Assembly (NCBI RefSeq): GCF_047344985.1
Contig: NZ_CP178861.1
Location: forward strand, 1,860,001-1,924,000
Length of the DNA: 64,000 bases
From: Bdellovibrio sp047344985
GTDB lineage: Bacteria; Bdellovibrionota; Bdellovibrionia; Bdellovibrionales; Bdellovibrionaceae
Reading direction: 5' to 3'
Below the pieces are notes generated by a model that ran no database searches, was not told the DNA's origin, and was given only the letters and a program-made list of their open reading frames with translations. Positions 8,550 to 16,143 of the stretch are shown piece after piece. Made by a program: the position numbers and the translations under genes. Each line of letters starts with the position of its first letter. The stretch's first letter is position 1.

Positions 8550-9512
8550 CTAGAGAATAAAGTTGAACTCATGTTTGAGTTTGTTTTTGGCGTCCTGATC
8601 CTTGCCTTCAAGAATTAAAGTGTCTTTAAGTTGCAGATCACGAATAAAAGTGGCGCGACGTTGAAGAGGAATTTCATTCCCCGTCACTGTCGAGAATGCC
8701 GAATTAAACGGTGTTTTTAATAAAAACTTTTCCTGATATTCCGGTGTTGTCAGAGTATCCAAAACTTCCAAAACTAATTTCTTCTGGTTGGAGTTGGCTG
8801 GAATCGCGGCTCCCCACATCAGAAGAGCTGAAAGCTGCGGAAAGGAATTTCCCTTAAACTCTTGAGTTAAAGAGGCTTCCATTGCGCCTTCTTTAGGAAG
8901 TTCTCTGGTAAGTTGATCTAGTTGCAAAGTCAGAATTTTCTTTTGCGCCACTTGATCCCAAAGACCTTGTTCTTTCCACACTTGAAAGTGCTTCAACAAA
9001 AGATCTTCATCGGCGAGTAAAAATAAAATCGGTTCTTTTTTGTTTTTAAGAAAGTCGGGGAAAGTTTCCTCTTGAGGAATTTTAATTCCTGTTTTCATCC
9101 AATAAAACGGCAGAAAATAAAATCCTTCTTGAGCTTTCCCGGTAAAATCAGAAGCCACTCTCTGTAAAAGTTCTTTGCGAGGACCTGAAATATCGGAGAG
9201 CAGATTTTGATGAACTAATGTGTTAGCCCAAAAGGAGGGAAGAAAGATCAAATCCGCAGAGGGACTGGCAACCGTATTAGCTAAAATTCCATCCCAATCA
9301 CGAGTGATGGTGACTGAAAACTTCACATGAAGTTCGTCCTCTAGTTTTTCACGAAGTTCTTCAGGAAAAAAGATTTCATCCGTGGTCAGGACTTGGATTT
9401 TAGTTGGACTGATAAAGTAGCTTCTAGAAAGACCTTGGGGCAGAACTCCGTGAAGAAATCCTACCCCCATGCAAATTAAAAAGAAAAAAAACCAGAATAT
9501 GAAGTTTTTCAA
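8550..9512 (-). CDS. Extracytoplasmic solute-binding-like protein encoded behind nrdB
   Basis: The gene encodes 320 residues with an N-terminal signal anchor rich in Phe (residues 3-22), then a fold resembling bacterial extracellular solute-binding proteins of the polyamine/iron type: QVLTTDEIFFPEELREKLE at the first strand, ADLIFLPSFWANTLV in the first lobe and a hinge around FYFLPFYWMKTGIKI. No permease or ATPase gene adjoins it, so transport is not established. It starts with TTG at 9512, only 6 bases after the nrdB stop, and is therefore probably the last gene of the nrd operon. Why a binding-like protein should travel with ribonucleotide reductase is unclear. Confidence 0.65.
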   Translation of the reverse strand: MKNFIFWFFFFLICMGVGFLHGVLPQGLSRSYFISPTKIQVLTTDEIFFPEELREKLEDELHVKFSVTITRDWDGILANTVASPSADLIFLPSFWANTLVHQNLLSDISGPRKELLQRVASDFTGKAQEGFYFLPFYWMKTGIKIPQEETFPDFLKNKKEPILFLLADEDLLLKHFQVWKEQGLWDQVAQKKILTLQLDQLTRELPKEGAMEASLTQEFKGNSFPQLSALLMWGAAIPANSNQKKLVLEVLDTLTTPEYQEKFLLKTPFNSAFSTVTGNEIPLQRRATFIRDLQLKDTLILEGKDQDAKNKLKHEFNFIL

Positions 9513-9518
9513 TGGCGC

Positions 9519-10529
9519 TTAGAAAGTCTCGTCGAAAGCAACCGCACCGCTGATACCAGTTTGATAAGCGGAAACACGTCTTTCAAAGAAGTTAGCAAGT
9601 TCTTGCATATCTTGAAGCTCCATGAACGCAAATGGATTTTTCACATTGTAGCGTGGAGCAATATTCAAGCTCTCAAGGCGTTGGTCTGCGCAATACTCAA
9701 GGTATTGGCGCATGTCTTTTGGAGACAAGCCTGCCACACCCAATTGAAGAACGTCATTCGCAAACTCCATCTCACACTCGATAGCGTCTTCAAGCATTTG
9801 CGTAACCATGTCTTCCATTTGAGAATTGAAAAGATCTGGTTCTTCACGGCGAGCCGTTTTGATCACTTCAATCGCAAAAGCCATGTGCATAGATTCGTCA
9901 CGGAAAACCCAGTTTGTTCCAGACGCCAATCCTGCCAAAAGACCTTTTGAGCGTAAGAAGTACACGTAAGCAAATGCCGCATAGAAGAACAAACCTTCCA
10001 CGCAAGTTGCAAAGCAGATCAAGTTCATCAAGAAACGACGACGATCTTCTTTTGTGTTTAGAACTTCAAGTTCGTTGATGGAATCAATCCATTTAAAGCA
10101 GAAATCCGCTTTCTTTTTGATGGAAGGAATGTTTTCAACGGCAGCGAAAGCTTCCGCTCTTTCGTCTGGATTTGGAATATAGTTATCCAAAAGAGTCAGA
10201 TAGAATTGAACGTGCAAAGCTTCTTCGTAAAGCTGACGAGACAAGTACATACGACCTTCTGGAGAATTCACATGCTTGTAAAGGTTCAATACAAGATTGT
10301 TCCCAACAATAGAGTCACCTGTTGCAAAGAATGCAACCAAGCGAGAGATCAAATGTTTCTCTGCCGGAGTCATTTTTGAGTGAAGGTCAACAAGGTCTGT
10401 AGAGAAGTCAACTTCGTCTACGGTCCATGTGTTCTTGATACCGTTTTTGTACATTTCGTAAAAAACAGGGTATTTCATTGGGCGCAAAGTTAAGTTAAAG
10501 CCTGGATCTAGAATCATAACGTACTCCAT
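9519..10529 (-). CDS. nrdB: Ribonucleoside-diphosphate reductase, beta subunit
   Basis: This is the small R2 subunit of class I ribonucleotide reductase, which stores the radical used by NrdA to make deoxyribonucleotides. The iron ligands of the ferritin-like fold are visible: LVAFFATGDSI (first helix), YEEALHVQFY (Glu-x-x-His, with the Tyr expected to bear the radical at the end of this motif) and FRDESMHMAFAIEVIK. The length of 336 is normal. The start at 10529 has AGGAG about 9 bases upstream; an ATG four codons later is an alternative. The ribosome site lies in a small hairpin (10538-10552). It is separated from nrdA by a palindrome-rich spacer of 129 bases. Confidence 0.96.
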   Translation of the reverse strand: MEYVMILDPGFNLTLRPMKYPVFYEMYKNGIKNTWTVDEVDFSTDLVDLHSKMTPAEKHLISRLVAFFATGDSIVGNNLVLNLYKHVNSPEGRMYLSRQLYEEALHVQFYLTLLDNYIPNPDERAEAFAAVENIPSIKKKADFCFKWIDSINELEVLNTKEDRRRFLMNLICFATCVEGLFFYAAFAYVYFLRSKGLLAGLASGTNWVFRDESMHMAFAIEVIKTARREEPDLFNSQMEDMVTQMLEDAIECEMEFANDVLQLGVAGLSPKDMRQYLEYCADQRLESLNIAPRYNVKNPFAFMELQDMQELANFFERRVSAYQTGISGAVAFDETF

Positions 10530-10537
10530 GTATGTGT

Positions 10538-10552
10538 GCTCCTAAAAGGAGC
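10538..10552 (-). promoter_or_regulatory. Hairpin containing the nrdB ribosome binding site
   Basis: In the nrdB mRNA the sequence GCTCC-TTTTA-GGAGC folds into a 5-bp stem whose right arm is the Shine-Dalgarno sequence. This could lower nrdB translation relative to nrdA unless ribosomes or a factor open it. The structure is seen; the effect is inferred. Confidence 0.5.
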
Positions 10553-10559
10553 TGGTTCA

Positions 10560-10658
10560 GCCTGCGCGCCTAAGGCGCTTCGGCACTCCGCGGCCGGAGC
10601 CGCAGATTCAGTTCCGGCGTCCCGAAGGACGCCTTCACTCTTCGCGGCTACCGCCGCC
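10560..10658. repeat. Cluster of short GC-rich palindromes between nrdA and nrdB
   Basis: At least four tandem hairpins can be read: GCGCC-taa-GGCGC, GCGGC-cgga-GCCGC, GGCGTCC-cgaa-GGACGCC and GCGG-cta-CCGC. The stretch is clearly more GC-rich than the neighbouring genes and resembles a REP/BIME-type cluster. It may stabilise the nrdA mRNA end or separate expression of the two genes. The part next to nrdA (GCGGCGGTAGCCG) resembles the start of the scpAB repeat. Confidence 0.6.
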
Positions 10659-13076
10659 TTATTGACAAGCTTCACAAGCCTCTGGGTTTTCCAAAGAACA
10701 TGCGATGACTTCAGCGTCTGTGTAAGTCTTTTTAGGTGCTGCTTCTTGAGCAACGGGGGCTGCATCCATTGAATTCGCCGCTGCTGCTGAAAGATCTGCT
10801 CCTGTCGAAGAAGACTTCACAGTTGTTTTTGCGATCTTCGTCGCTGGACGAGAGCGCAAGTAGTAAGTCGTTTTCACACCTTTTTTCCATGCATACATGT
10901 ACATAGAAGAAACTTTACCGATAGTCGGGCTTTCCATGAACAAGTTCAAAGATTGAGCTTGGTCGATGTAAGCGCCACGATCAGCCGCCATGTCGATCAA
11001 GGACTTCATTGGGATTTCCCAAACTGTGCGGTACAACTCTTTCAATTGTGGAGGAATTGCCGCCACATCTTGGATAGAACCGTCTTGAAGTTTGATCTCA
11101 TTGCGGATGTCTTCATTCCAAAGACCGATCGATTTCAACTCAGACACCAAGTATCTATTGATTTGCATGAACTCACCAGAAAGTGTTTCACGTTTAAACA
11201 AGTTAGATACTTGAGGCTCGATCGCTTCGTAGCAACCTACGATAGAAGCGATCGTCGCTGTTGGAGCAATCGCGATCATCAAAGAGTTGCGCAAACCGTG
11301 CTTTTTGATTTTCTCTTTCAACTGAGCAAAACGCTCTGGTTGAGAAGGAGTCACACCCCAAAGATCGTATTGCAACAAACCTTTAGCGGCTTTTGTTTGC
11401 TCGTAAGCACCGTGAGGTCCGTATTTCTCAGCAAGTTCACAAGAAGTCACAAGAGCATTGTAGTAAATCTCTTCTTGGATTTTCGCAGACAAATCACGAG
11501 CCGCTGCTGAATCAAATGGAAGCTTCAATTGGAAGAACGCATCTTGAAGACCCATCACACCCAAACCCACTGGACGCCATTTGTGGTTAGAGTCCTGAGC
11601 TGTTTGAATAGGGTAGAAGTTGATATCCACAACGCGATCAAGGTACTTCACAGCTGTGCGAACAGATTTCGCAAGCTTTTCGAAGTTGAACTGACCGTTT
11701 TCAACGTGACGACCCAAGTTCACAGAACCCAAGTTGCACACCGCTGTTTCCTTGTTTGAAGTCACTTCAAGGATTTCAGTACACAAGTTAGACAAGTGAA
11801 TCACGTTGCCAGCTTCACCAGTTTGGTTGGCTTTCATGTTGGCAGCGTCTTTAAACGTCATCCAGCCGTTACCTGTTTGCGCCAAAGTTTTCATCATGCG
11901 CGCATACAAGTCTTGAGCTTTGATTTGTTTTACATAAAGTTTTTTCGCTTCAGCTTCTTCGTAAGCTTTTTCGAATTCAGGACCGTAAGTGTCTACGAAA
12001 TGAGGCACCACACGTGGGTCAAACAAAGACCACATGCCGTTTGTCTCAACGCGCTTCATGAACAAATCTGGAACCCAGTTTGCCAAGTTCAAGTTGTGAG
12101 TGCGTTTTGCTTCGTCACCTGTGTTGTCGCGAAGTTCAAGGAATTCCTCGATGTCCGCGTGCCATGTTTCAAGATAAACGCAGGCAGCACCTTTACGTTT
12201 TCCACCTTGGTTTACAGCGGCAACAGAAGAATCCATTGTCTTCAACCAAGGAATGATGCCATTTGAGTGACCATTCGTTCCTTTGATCAAAGAACCACGG
12301 GAACGAACGCGAGAGTAAGCAACACCGATACCGCCAGCGAATTTAGAAAGCAAAGCGATATCTGTGTACTTATTGTAGATCGCTTGCAAATCGTCATCTG
12401 GAGAGTCCAAAAGATAGCAAGAAGACATCTGAGGACGAGTTGTTCCAGAGTTGAAAAGAGTCGGAGTTGAAGCCATGTAATCGTGAGAAGAAATCAAACG
12501 ATAGAATTCGATAGCTTCTTCAACAGATTGAGCAAGACCGCAAGCCACACGCATAAAGAAGTATTGAGGCGTCTCAAACACTTGGCGTGACATTGGGTTT
12601 TTCAAAAGATAACGATCGTAAACAGTTCTCAAACCGAAGTATTCAAAACGGTCTGTGCGGTAAGGCTCAATCGCCGCGCAAAGAGCTGCTTTGTTCGCTT
12701 CTACGAATTTATAAGTCGTCTCAGACAATAGACCTACAGAGTGACCGAAAGCCACAGAGTCCGCGAAAGATTGAATTTTCTGAGAACGAACTTCTTCATC
12801 AATATATGTAGAAAGAAGACGGGCTGCCAAACGAGAATATTCTGGCTCTTCACCGATCAGCAAAGAAGCTGTTTGAATACAAAGATTATCAAGCTCGTTT
12901 GTTGTCGCTCCATCATAAAGACCGCTGATCGCCTTTGTAGCTACACGAAGTGGATCCACTTGTGTCAGGCCTTGGCAGTTACGAGTCACGCGTTCAACGA
13001 TCTTTGTTACGTCGACGGGCTCAAGTGTGCCATCTCTCTTTTTAACTCTCATGATGTGAGCTGTTGTTTCCAACAT
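10659..13076 (-). CDS. nrdA: Ribonucleoside-diphosphate reductase, alpha subunit
   Basis: This is the large catalytic subunit of class Ia ribonucleotide reductase (805 residues). An N-terminal ATP-cone (MRVKKRDGTLEPVDVTKIVE, about residues 9-95) gives dATP/ATP control of activity. The barrel shows STPTLFNSGTTRPQMSSCYL with the first active-site Cys, NLCTEI with the radical Cys, and the Tyr pair region YMYAWKKGVKTTYYLR. The C-terminus ends in CEACQ, the mobile cysteine pair that is re-reduced by thioredoxin. An Ala/Ser-rich linker of about 40 residues precedes it. GAGGGG lies before the ATG. A structured leader precedes it, and nrdB follows. Confidence 0.97.
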   Translation of the reverse strand: MLETTAHIMRVKKRDGTLEPVDVTKIVERVTRNCQGLTQVDPLRVATKAISGLYDGATTNELDNLCIQTASLLIGEEPEYSRLAARLLSTYIDEEVRSQKIQSFADSVAFGHSVGLLSETTYKFVEANKAALCAAIEPYRTDRFEYFGLRTVYDRYLLKNPMSRQVFETPQYFFMRVACGLAQSVEEAIEFYRLISSHDYMASTPTLFNSGTTRPQMSSCYLLDSPDDDLQAIYNKYTDIALLSKFAGGIGVAYSRVRSRGSLIKGTNGHSNGIIPWLKTMDSSVAAVNQGGKRKGAACVYLETWHADIEEFLELRDNTGDEAKRTHNLNLANWVPDLFMKRVETNGMWSLFDPRVVPHFVDTYGPEFEKAYEEAEAKKLYVKQIKAQDLYARMMKTLAQTGNGWMTFKDAANMKANQTGEAGNVIHLSNLCTEILEVTSNKETAVCNLGSVNLGRHVENGQFNFEKLAKSVRTAVKYLDRVVDINFYPIQTAQDSNHKWRPVGLGVMGLQDAFFQLKLPFDSAAARDLSAKIQEEIYYNALVTSCELAEKYGPHGAYEQTKAAKGLLQYDLWGVTPSQPERFAQLKEKIKKHGLRNSLMIAIAPTATIASIVGCYEAIEPQVSNLFKRETLSGEFMQINRYLVSELKSIGLWNEDIRNEIKLQDGSIQDVAAIPPQLKELYRTVWEIPMKSLIDMAADRGAYIDQAQSLNLFMESPTIGKVSSMYMYAWKKGVKTTYYLRSRPATKIAKTTVKSSSTGADLSAAAANSMDAAPVAQEAAPKKTYTDAEVIACSLENPEACEACQ

Positions 13077-13104
13077 GGTGTATCCCCTCTGCCCCGTTCC
13101 ATTT

Positions 13105-13137
13105 GGGCAAAAAAATCCCTGACCCGGATTTTTGCCC
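13105..13137 (-). promoter_or_regulatory. Hairpin in the nrdA leader
   Basis: Read on the nrdA strand, GGGCAAAAATCC pairs with GGATTTTTTTGCCC around a short loop, with two unpaired T. It ends about 15 bases before the ribosome site of nrdA. It could be an attenuator or a translation control element; there is no terminal T run outside the stem, so it is not a normal terminator. Confidence 0.5.
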
Positions 13138-13563
13138 CTCGCAAAAATTCAGATCACGGTTCAATATATAAATGTAAGTATTGTTTGAGACTGAATCGCT
13201 AATCCTTAGCTGTTGGTCCAGAGTTGTAGCTCGTCAACCTCCCTTAAGTCTCACCCCTATATCTAGGGGTCTCTTGTGGGTGCCTCATCAATAAGGCGGG
13301 TATCGATCTCAATTCTGATCCTGTAATTCTTTCTTTGAAGTTGCAAGAATATTTTTTCAATTAACGCCAACTTTTTTGTGACATTGCTCATCAATTAAGC
13401 AGATTCGGTGATCTGCTTGACTCAGTTCTAATGCAAACAAAATTGGCAAGAGTCTGTCATTTTACCTCGTAAAACCAAAGTCTAGCTTGAAAAGTCTGTC
13501 TAGGGCTGTTTTAAACGAGGAATTTCCTGTACTGATCTTACACGATCTTAAATTGTGCAGAAA
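13138..13563. promoter_or_regulatory. Long untranslated region upstream of nrdA
   Basis: This is the rest of a 487-base gap between nrdA and the radical SAM gene behind it. I see no convincing gene. It holds ACCCCTA-tatc-TAGGGGT at 13253-13270 (7-bp arms), AAGCAGAT-tcggtg-ATCTGCTT at 13397-13418 (8-bp arms) and an AT-rich stretch ACATTTATATATTGAA (nrdA strand, near 13160) that only partly fits the NrdR box. Control of nrdAB probably lies here, but no promoter can be fixed. Confidence 0.45.
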
Positions 13564-14571
13564 CTAAGCAAGGTCTGAGGCCAAAGGAATTGATTTTTTC
13601 TGCAGAACAGTTTGCGCAAGGACATCTTCTTCGCTCTGGGCGTGGAAATGTTGCGATTGATACGACTTTTGCGCGCGCAAATAATCAATAATGTACTGGT
13701 GTGTGCCCATTTTATCCTTCGTCCACTCTGGCGCGACCAATTCATCCCAACGAGAAGAGTAAGCCGCAAGCCTATGGAGAGCAAAACGGGGAGACAAATG
13801 CTGTAAGAAGAGTTCCACGCGATGAGCGTAGGTATCACGATCAATCGGCATGAACTCACCACGATGATACATCTCTTCCAGCGGAGTCTGTTTTAAGACG
13901 TGCAAGTTGTGAAGTTTTACATTGGTGATCGGAAGAGTGTTTACGATCTCAGCGGTCTTAATAATATGCTCATCCGTCTCGCCTGGATTTCCAAAGATCA
14001 GATGAATTCCTAAATCCACTTTCGTGTTAGAGGCAATCTTGTGAACGGCTTCAATGGAAGCTTCCGCGGTATGTCCTCGGCGCATGAATTCCAACTGATC
14101 ATTAAAAAAACTCTGCACGCCCAGTTCGACAGCGACAAAAGATTTTTCGTGATACTCCTGCCATAAATCCAAAACCGCTTTCGACAAACAGTCAGGACGA
14201 GTTCCCACCGTGAAACCCTTCACCCAGGGATAAGAAAGAGCCACATCAAAGTTGTGACGAAGAGCCGACACTTTTGTGAACGTATTTGTGTAAGCTTGGA
14301 AGTAGATCAAAAAAGCTTTGGCTTTGTAGCGCGCACTGATTTTGGATTGATAGGTTTCAATCTGCGTGCGCAACTCCATGGAAAGGCTTTCGGCATTGGC
14401 GGCAGAGCCCCACACGTCGCAAAAAACGCAGGTCTGCATTCCTTTAAGACCGCGGCGGTTCGGACAATCATCGACTACAGAGACAGGGACCTTATAGACC
14501 TTTTCTCCGAAGAGCTTATTGTAGTGCTCACTAATTGTATGATAGGGAAGACCTAACCAACCTTTTTCCAT
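13564..14571 (-). CDS. Radical SAM protein, YhcC/TIGR01212-like
   Basis: The 335-residue protein has the iron-sulphur motif of the YhcC family near its start: CPNRRGLKGMQTCVFCDVWG, where the spacing differs from the common CxxxCxxC and matches this family. It continues with FQAYTNTFTKVSALR, GTRPDCLSKAVLD and ELGVQSFFNDQLEFMRRGHT, the usual radical SAM barrel strands. The HLIFGNPGETDEHI segment is also typical. The substrate of this family is not known to me. The start at 14571 lies 41 bases from the divergent methyltransferase gene, so the two share a control region. Confidence 0.88.
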   Translation of the reverse strand: MEKGWLGLPYHTISEHYNKLFGEKVYKVPVSVVDDCPNRRGLKGMQTCVFCDVWGSAANAESLSMELRTQIETYQSKISARYKAKAFLIYFQAYTNTFTKVSALRHNFDVALSYPWVKGFTVGTRPDCLSKAVLDLWQEYHEKSFVAVELGVQSFFNDQLEFMRRGHTAEASIEAVHKIASNTKVDLGIHLIFGNPGETDEHIIKTAEIVNTLPITNVKLHNLHVLKQTPLEEMYHRGEFMPIDRDTYAHRVELFLQHLSPRFALHRLAAYSSRWDELVAPEWTKDKMGTHQYIIDYLRAQKSYQSQHFHAQSEEDVLAQTVLQKKSIPLASDLA

Positions 14572-14612
14572 TGGAAGCTTTGTACAAGTTTTTATCGCAG
14601 GAAGTCAATCAA

Positions 14613-15380
14613 ATGAAGTTTTGGAAAGACATTGGATTTGAAATTGAGATCACGGGGGATCAAAGCCCGAGCTTGCGCCTCCTAGAATCCGTGGACCCCA
14701 CGAAGGATCGCGGCGAATCCATGCATCATTCTGGCGGAGCTTGCGCTGAGACATTGTTGATCTATGGAAAACCCATCCACGATGTTCTTGAAAAAGTTCA
14801 GAATCCTCACTTTTTAATCGTGGGCCTGGGGCTTGGATATATAGAGATGACGATTGCCCGGGAAGCTCTGCTTTTAGGAAAAACGGCGAAAGAGGTCGGA
14901 CTTATCACAAGTTATGAAAGTGTTCCTGAACTGCGCGAGTTTTTTTATCAATGGCTGCATGGAAAAACAGAGAACTTAAATCGGGAAGTCAAAGAGACTT
15001 ATGACGCTGCAGCGAGATCGGTCCTTCAAGGAACAGATATTAGTAAAGAATCACTTCAAGAATTTTTAAAGTATCACTTTCGATCTTTAGAGGACATTCA
15101 GCTCGCCCTATCGGCGGATGTCAAACTGACCTCAAAGTATCATTGCATCCTTTATGATGCTTTTAGTTCGAAAACATCTCCGTATCTTTGGGAGGAAGAA
15201 TTCTTAGTGCAGCTGCTTCATGAAGGCAGTGCGGAACAAAGTGTGCTTTCGACGTATGCCTGCAAGGGAAGTTTGAAACGCGCTTTGCGCAGAGAAGGTT
15301 TTGAAGTTTTTGTTCGTGAGGGATTTCAAGGAAAACGAAATTCCACATTGGGCGCAAAGAATATTGCACTTAATTTGTAA
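14613..15380 (+). CDS. MnmC-like SAM-dependent methyltransferase (DUF752 type)
   Basis: The 255-residue protein resembles the methyltransferase half of MnmC, which finishes the mnm5s2U wobble modification of tRNA. It shows an N-terminal PSLRLLE segment, the Hx-rich entry GESMHHSGGACAETLLIYG, a glycine-rich SAM loop LIVGLGLGYIEM and the late DAFSSKTSPYLWEEEFL motif characteristic of this family, followed by STYACKGSLKRALRREGF. No FAD oxidase half is present, so it would be a single-domain MnmD-type enzyme. The ATG at 14613 follows AGGAAG; an ATG 78 bases earlier would overlap the divergent gene. Identity as a tRNA enzyme is likely but unproven. Confidence 0.78.
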   Translation: MKFWKDIGFEIEITGDQSPSLRLLESVDPTKDRGESMHHSGGACAETLLIYGKPIHDVLEKVQNPHFLIVGLGLGYIEMTIAREALLLGKTAKEVGLITSYESVPELREFFYQWLHGKTENLNREVKETYDAAARSVLQGTDISKESLQEFLKYHFRSLEDIQLALSADVKLTSKYHCILYDAFSSKTSPYLWEEEFLVQLLHEGSAEQSVLSTYACKGSLKRALRREGFEVFVREGFQGKRNSTLGAKNIALNL

Positions 15381-15436
15381 CATTCACTGCTGCAGAAAAG
15401 ACTTGCTTAATTTTTTCAATAAACATCTACTTAGTT

Positions 15437-16138
15437 ATGCAAATAAGTCGGTACGTTTTCGCAGCTTTGCTATGTCCTTTCTTTGCCTCTGCAAAGCCTT
15501 TGGTTCTTGCGACATTTCCTATTCCTTTGATGGTTGAGAATACGGAAAAAGGTCTTTTCATTAATCTCACAAAAGAAATCGCTAAGCGCAACAATCGGGA
15601 CCTCAGTATTGTTGTGTATCCCACTGGGAAGACTCTTTTGGCATTTAGTAATAATAAGGTAGACGGAATTTTTCCGGCACTGGACGTGTACATACCGAAG
15701 CTCTCTGCAAAAACGGCTCCCTTTTATTATAAAACCGACTATATCTTCTATAAAAAAGGCCGCCCGTTTAAAACTCTGAAAGATCTCGAAGGTCATAAGG
15801 TAGGACTGACATTCCGCTATCCTTATGTTCAAGAGCTTGTGCAGAACAAAAAAATCAATTTCGAGTTTGCCACGGATGATGTCCTAAATATGAAAAAATT
15901 GGGACGTGGAACGATTGATGCTTTCGTTGTAGAGCAAAGATCCGGAATAAAGGCCTTGCAGCTCAGTGGTGAAAAAGACATTGAGTTTGATAAGAACAAA
16001 CCTCTTTCTCAGCAAGTCGTATTCTATGCCTTTCAAAATACCGAAGAGGGCAAAATGCTTGCAGAGGTTTTTTCTAAAACAATTGAAAGCATGAAAAAAG
16101 ACGGCAGTCTCAGCCGTGTTTTGGCTGAGACTGAGTAA
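15437..16138 (+). CDS. Small periplasmic solute-binding-like protein (SBP family 3)
   Basis: The 233-residue protein has a signal peptide cleaved near FASAKP. The mature part matches the two-lobe amino-acid-binding protein family in outline: PLVLATFPIPLMVENTEKG at the first strand, TLLAFSNNKVDGIFPALDV in lobe one, LKDLEGHKVGLTFRYPYVQ at the start of lobe two and GTIDAFVVEQRSGI before the return. There is no transporter partner nearby. Such lone proteins in Bdellovibrio-like genomes may be sensors or enzymes rather than importers; this is inference. No strong ribosome site precedes the ATG. Its 3' end holds the hairpin used as terminator by the convergent gene. Confidence 0.72.
   Translation: MQISRYVFAALLCPFFASAKPLVLATFPIPLMVENTEKGLFINLTKEIAKRNNRDLSIVVYPTGKTLLAFSNNKVDGIFPALDVYIPKLSAKTAPFYYKTDYIFYKKGRPFKTLKDLEGHKVGLTFRYPYVQELVQNKKINFEFATDDVLNMKKLGRGTIDAFVVEQRSGIKALQLSGEKDIEFDKNKPLSQQVVFYAFQNTEEGKMLAEVFSKTIESMKKDGSLSRVLAETE
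16094..16133 (-). terminator. Intrinsic terminator of the GH3-LysE-C45 operon, inside the convergent gene
   Basis: CAGTCTCAGCC and its complement form a perfect 11-bp stem with a 7-base loop (16105-16133). On the minus strand the stem is followed by CCGTCTTTTTT, so it serves the operon that ends at 16144. It lies within the last codons of the plus-strand binding-protein gene, whose own direction has no T run. Confidence 0.75.
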
Positions 16139-16143
16139 AAGAT

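Noticed and set aside
11796..12266. 156-residue plus-strand frame opposite nrdA
   Set aside because: Unusually rich in Phe, His, Cys and Arg, typical of an antisense frame; nrdA is certain.
13158..13175. NrdR box upstream of nrdA
   Set aside because: Only the right half fits the consensus and no second box at the usual spacing was found.
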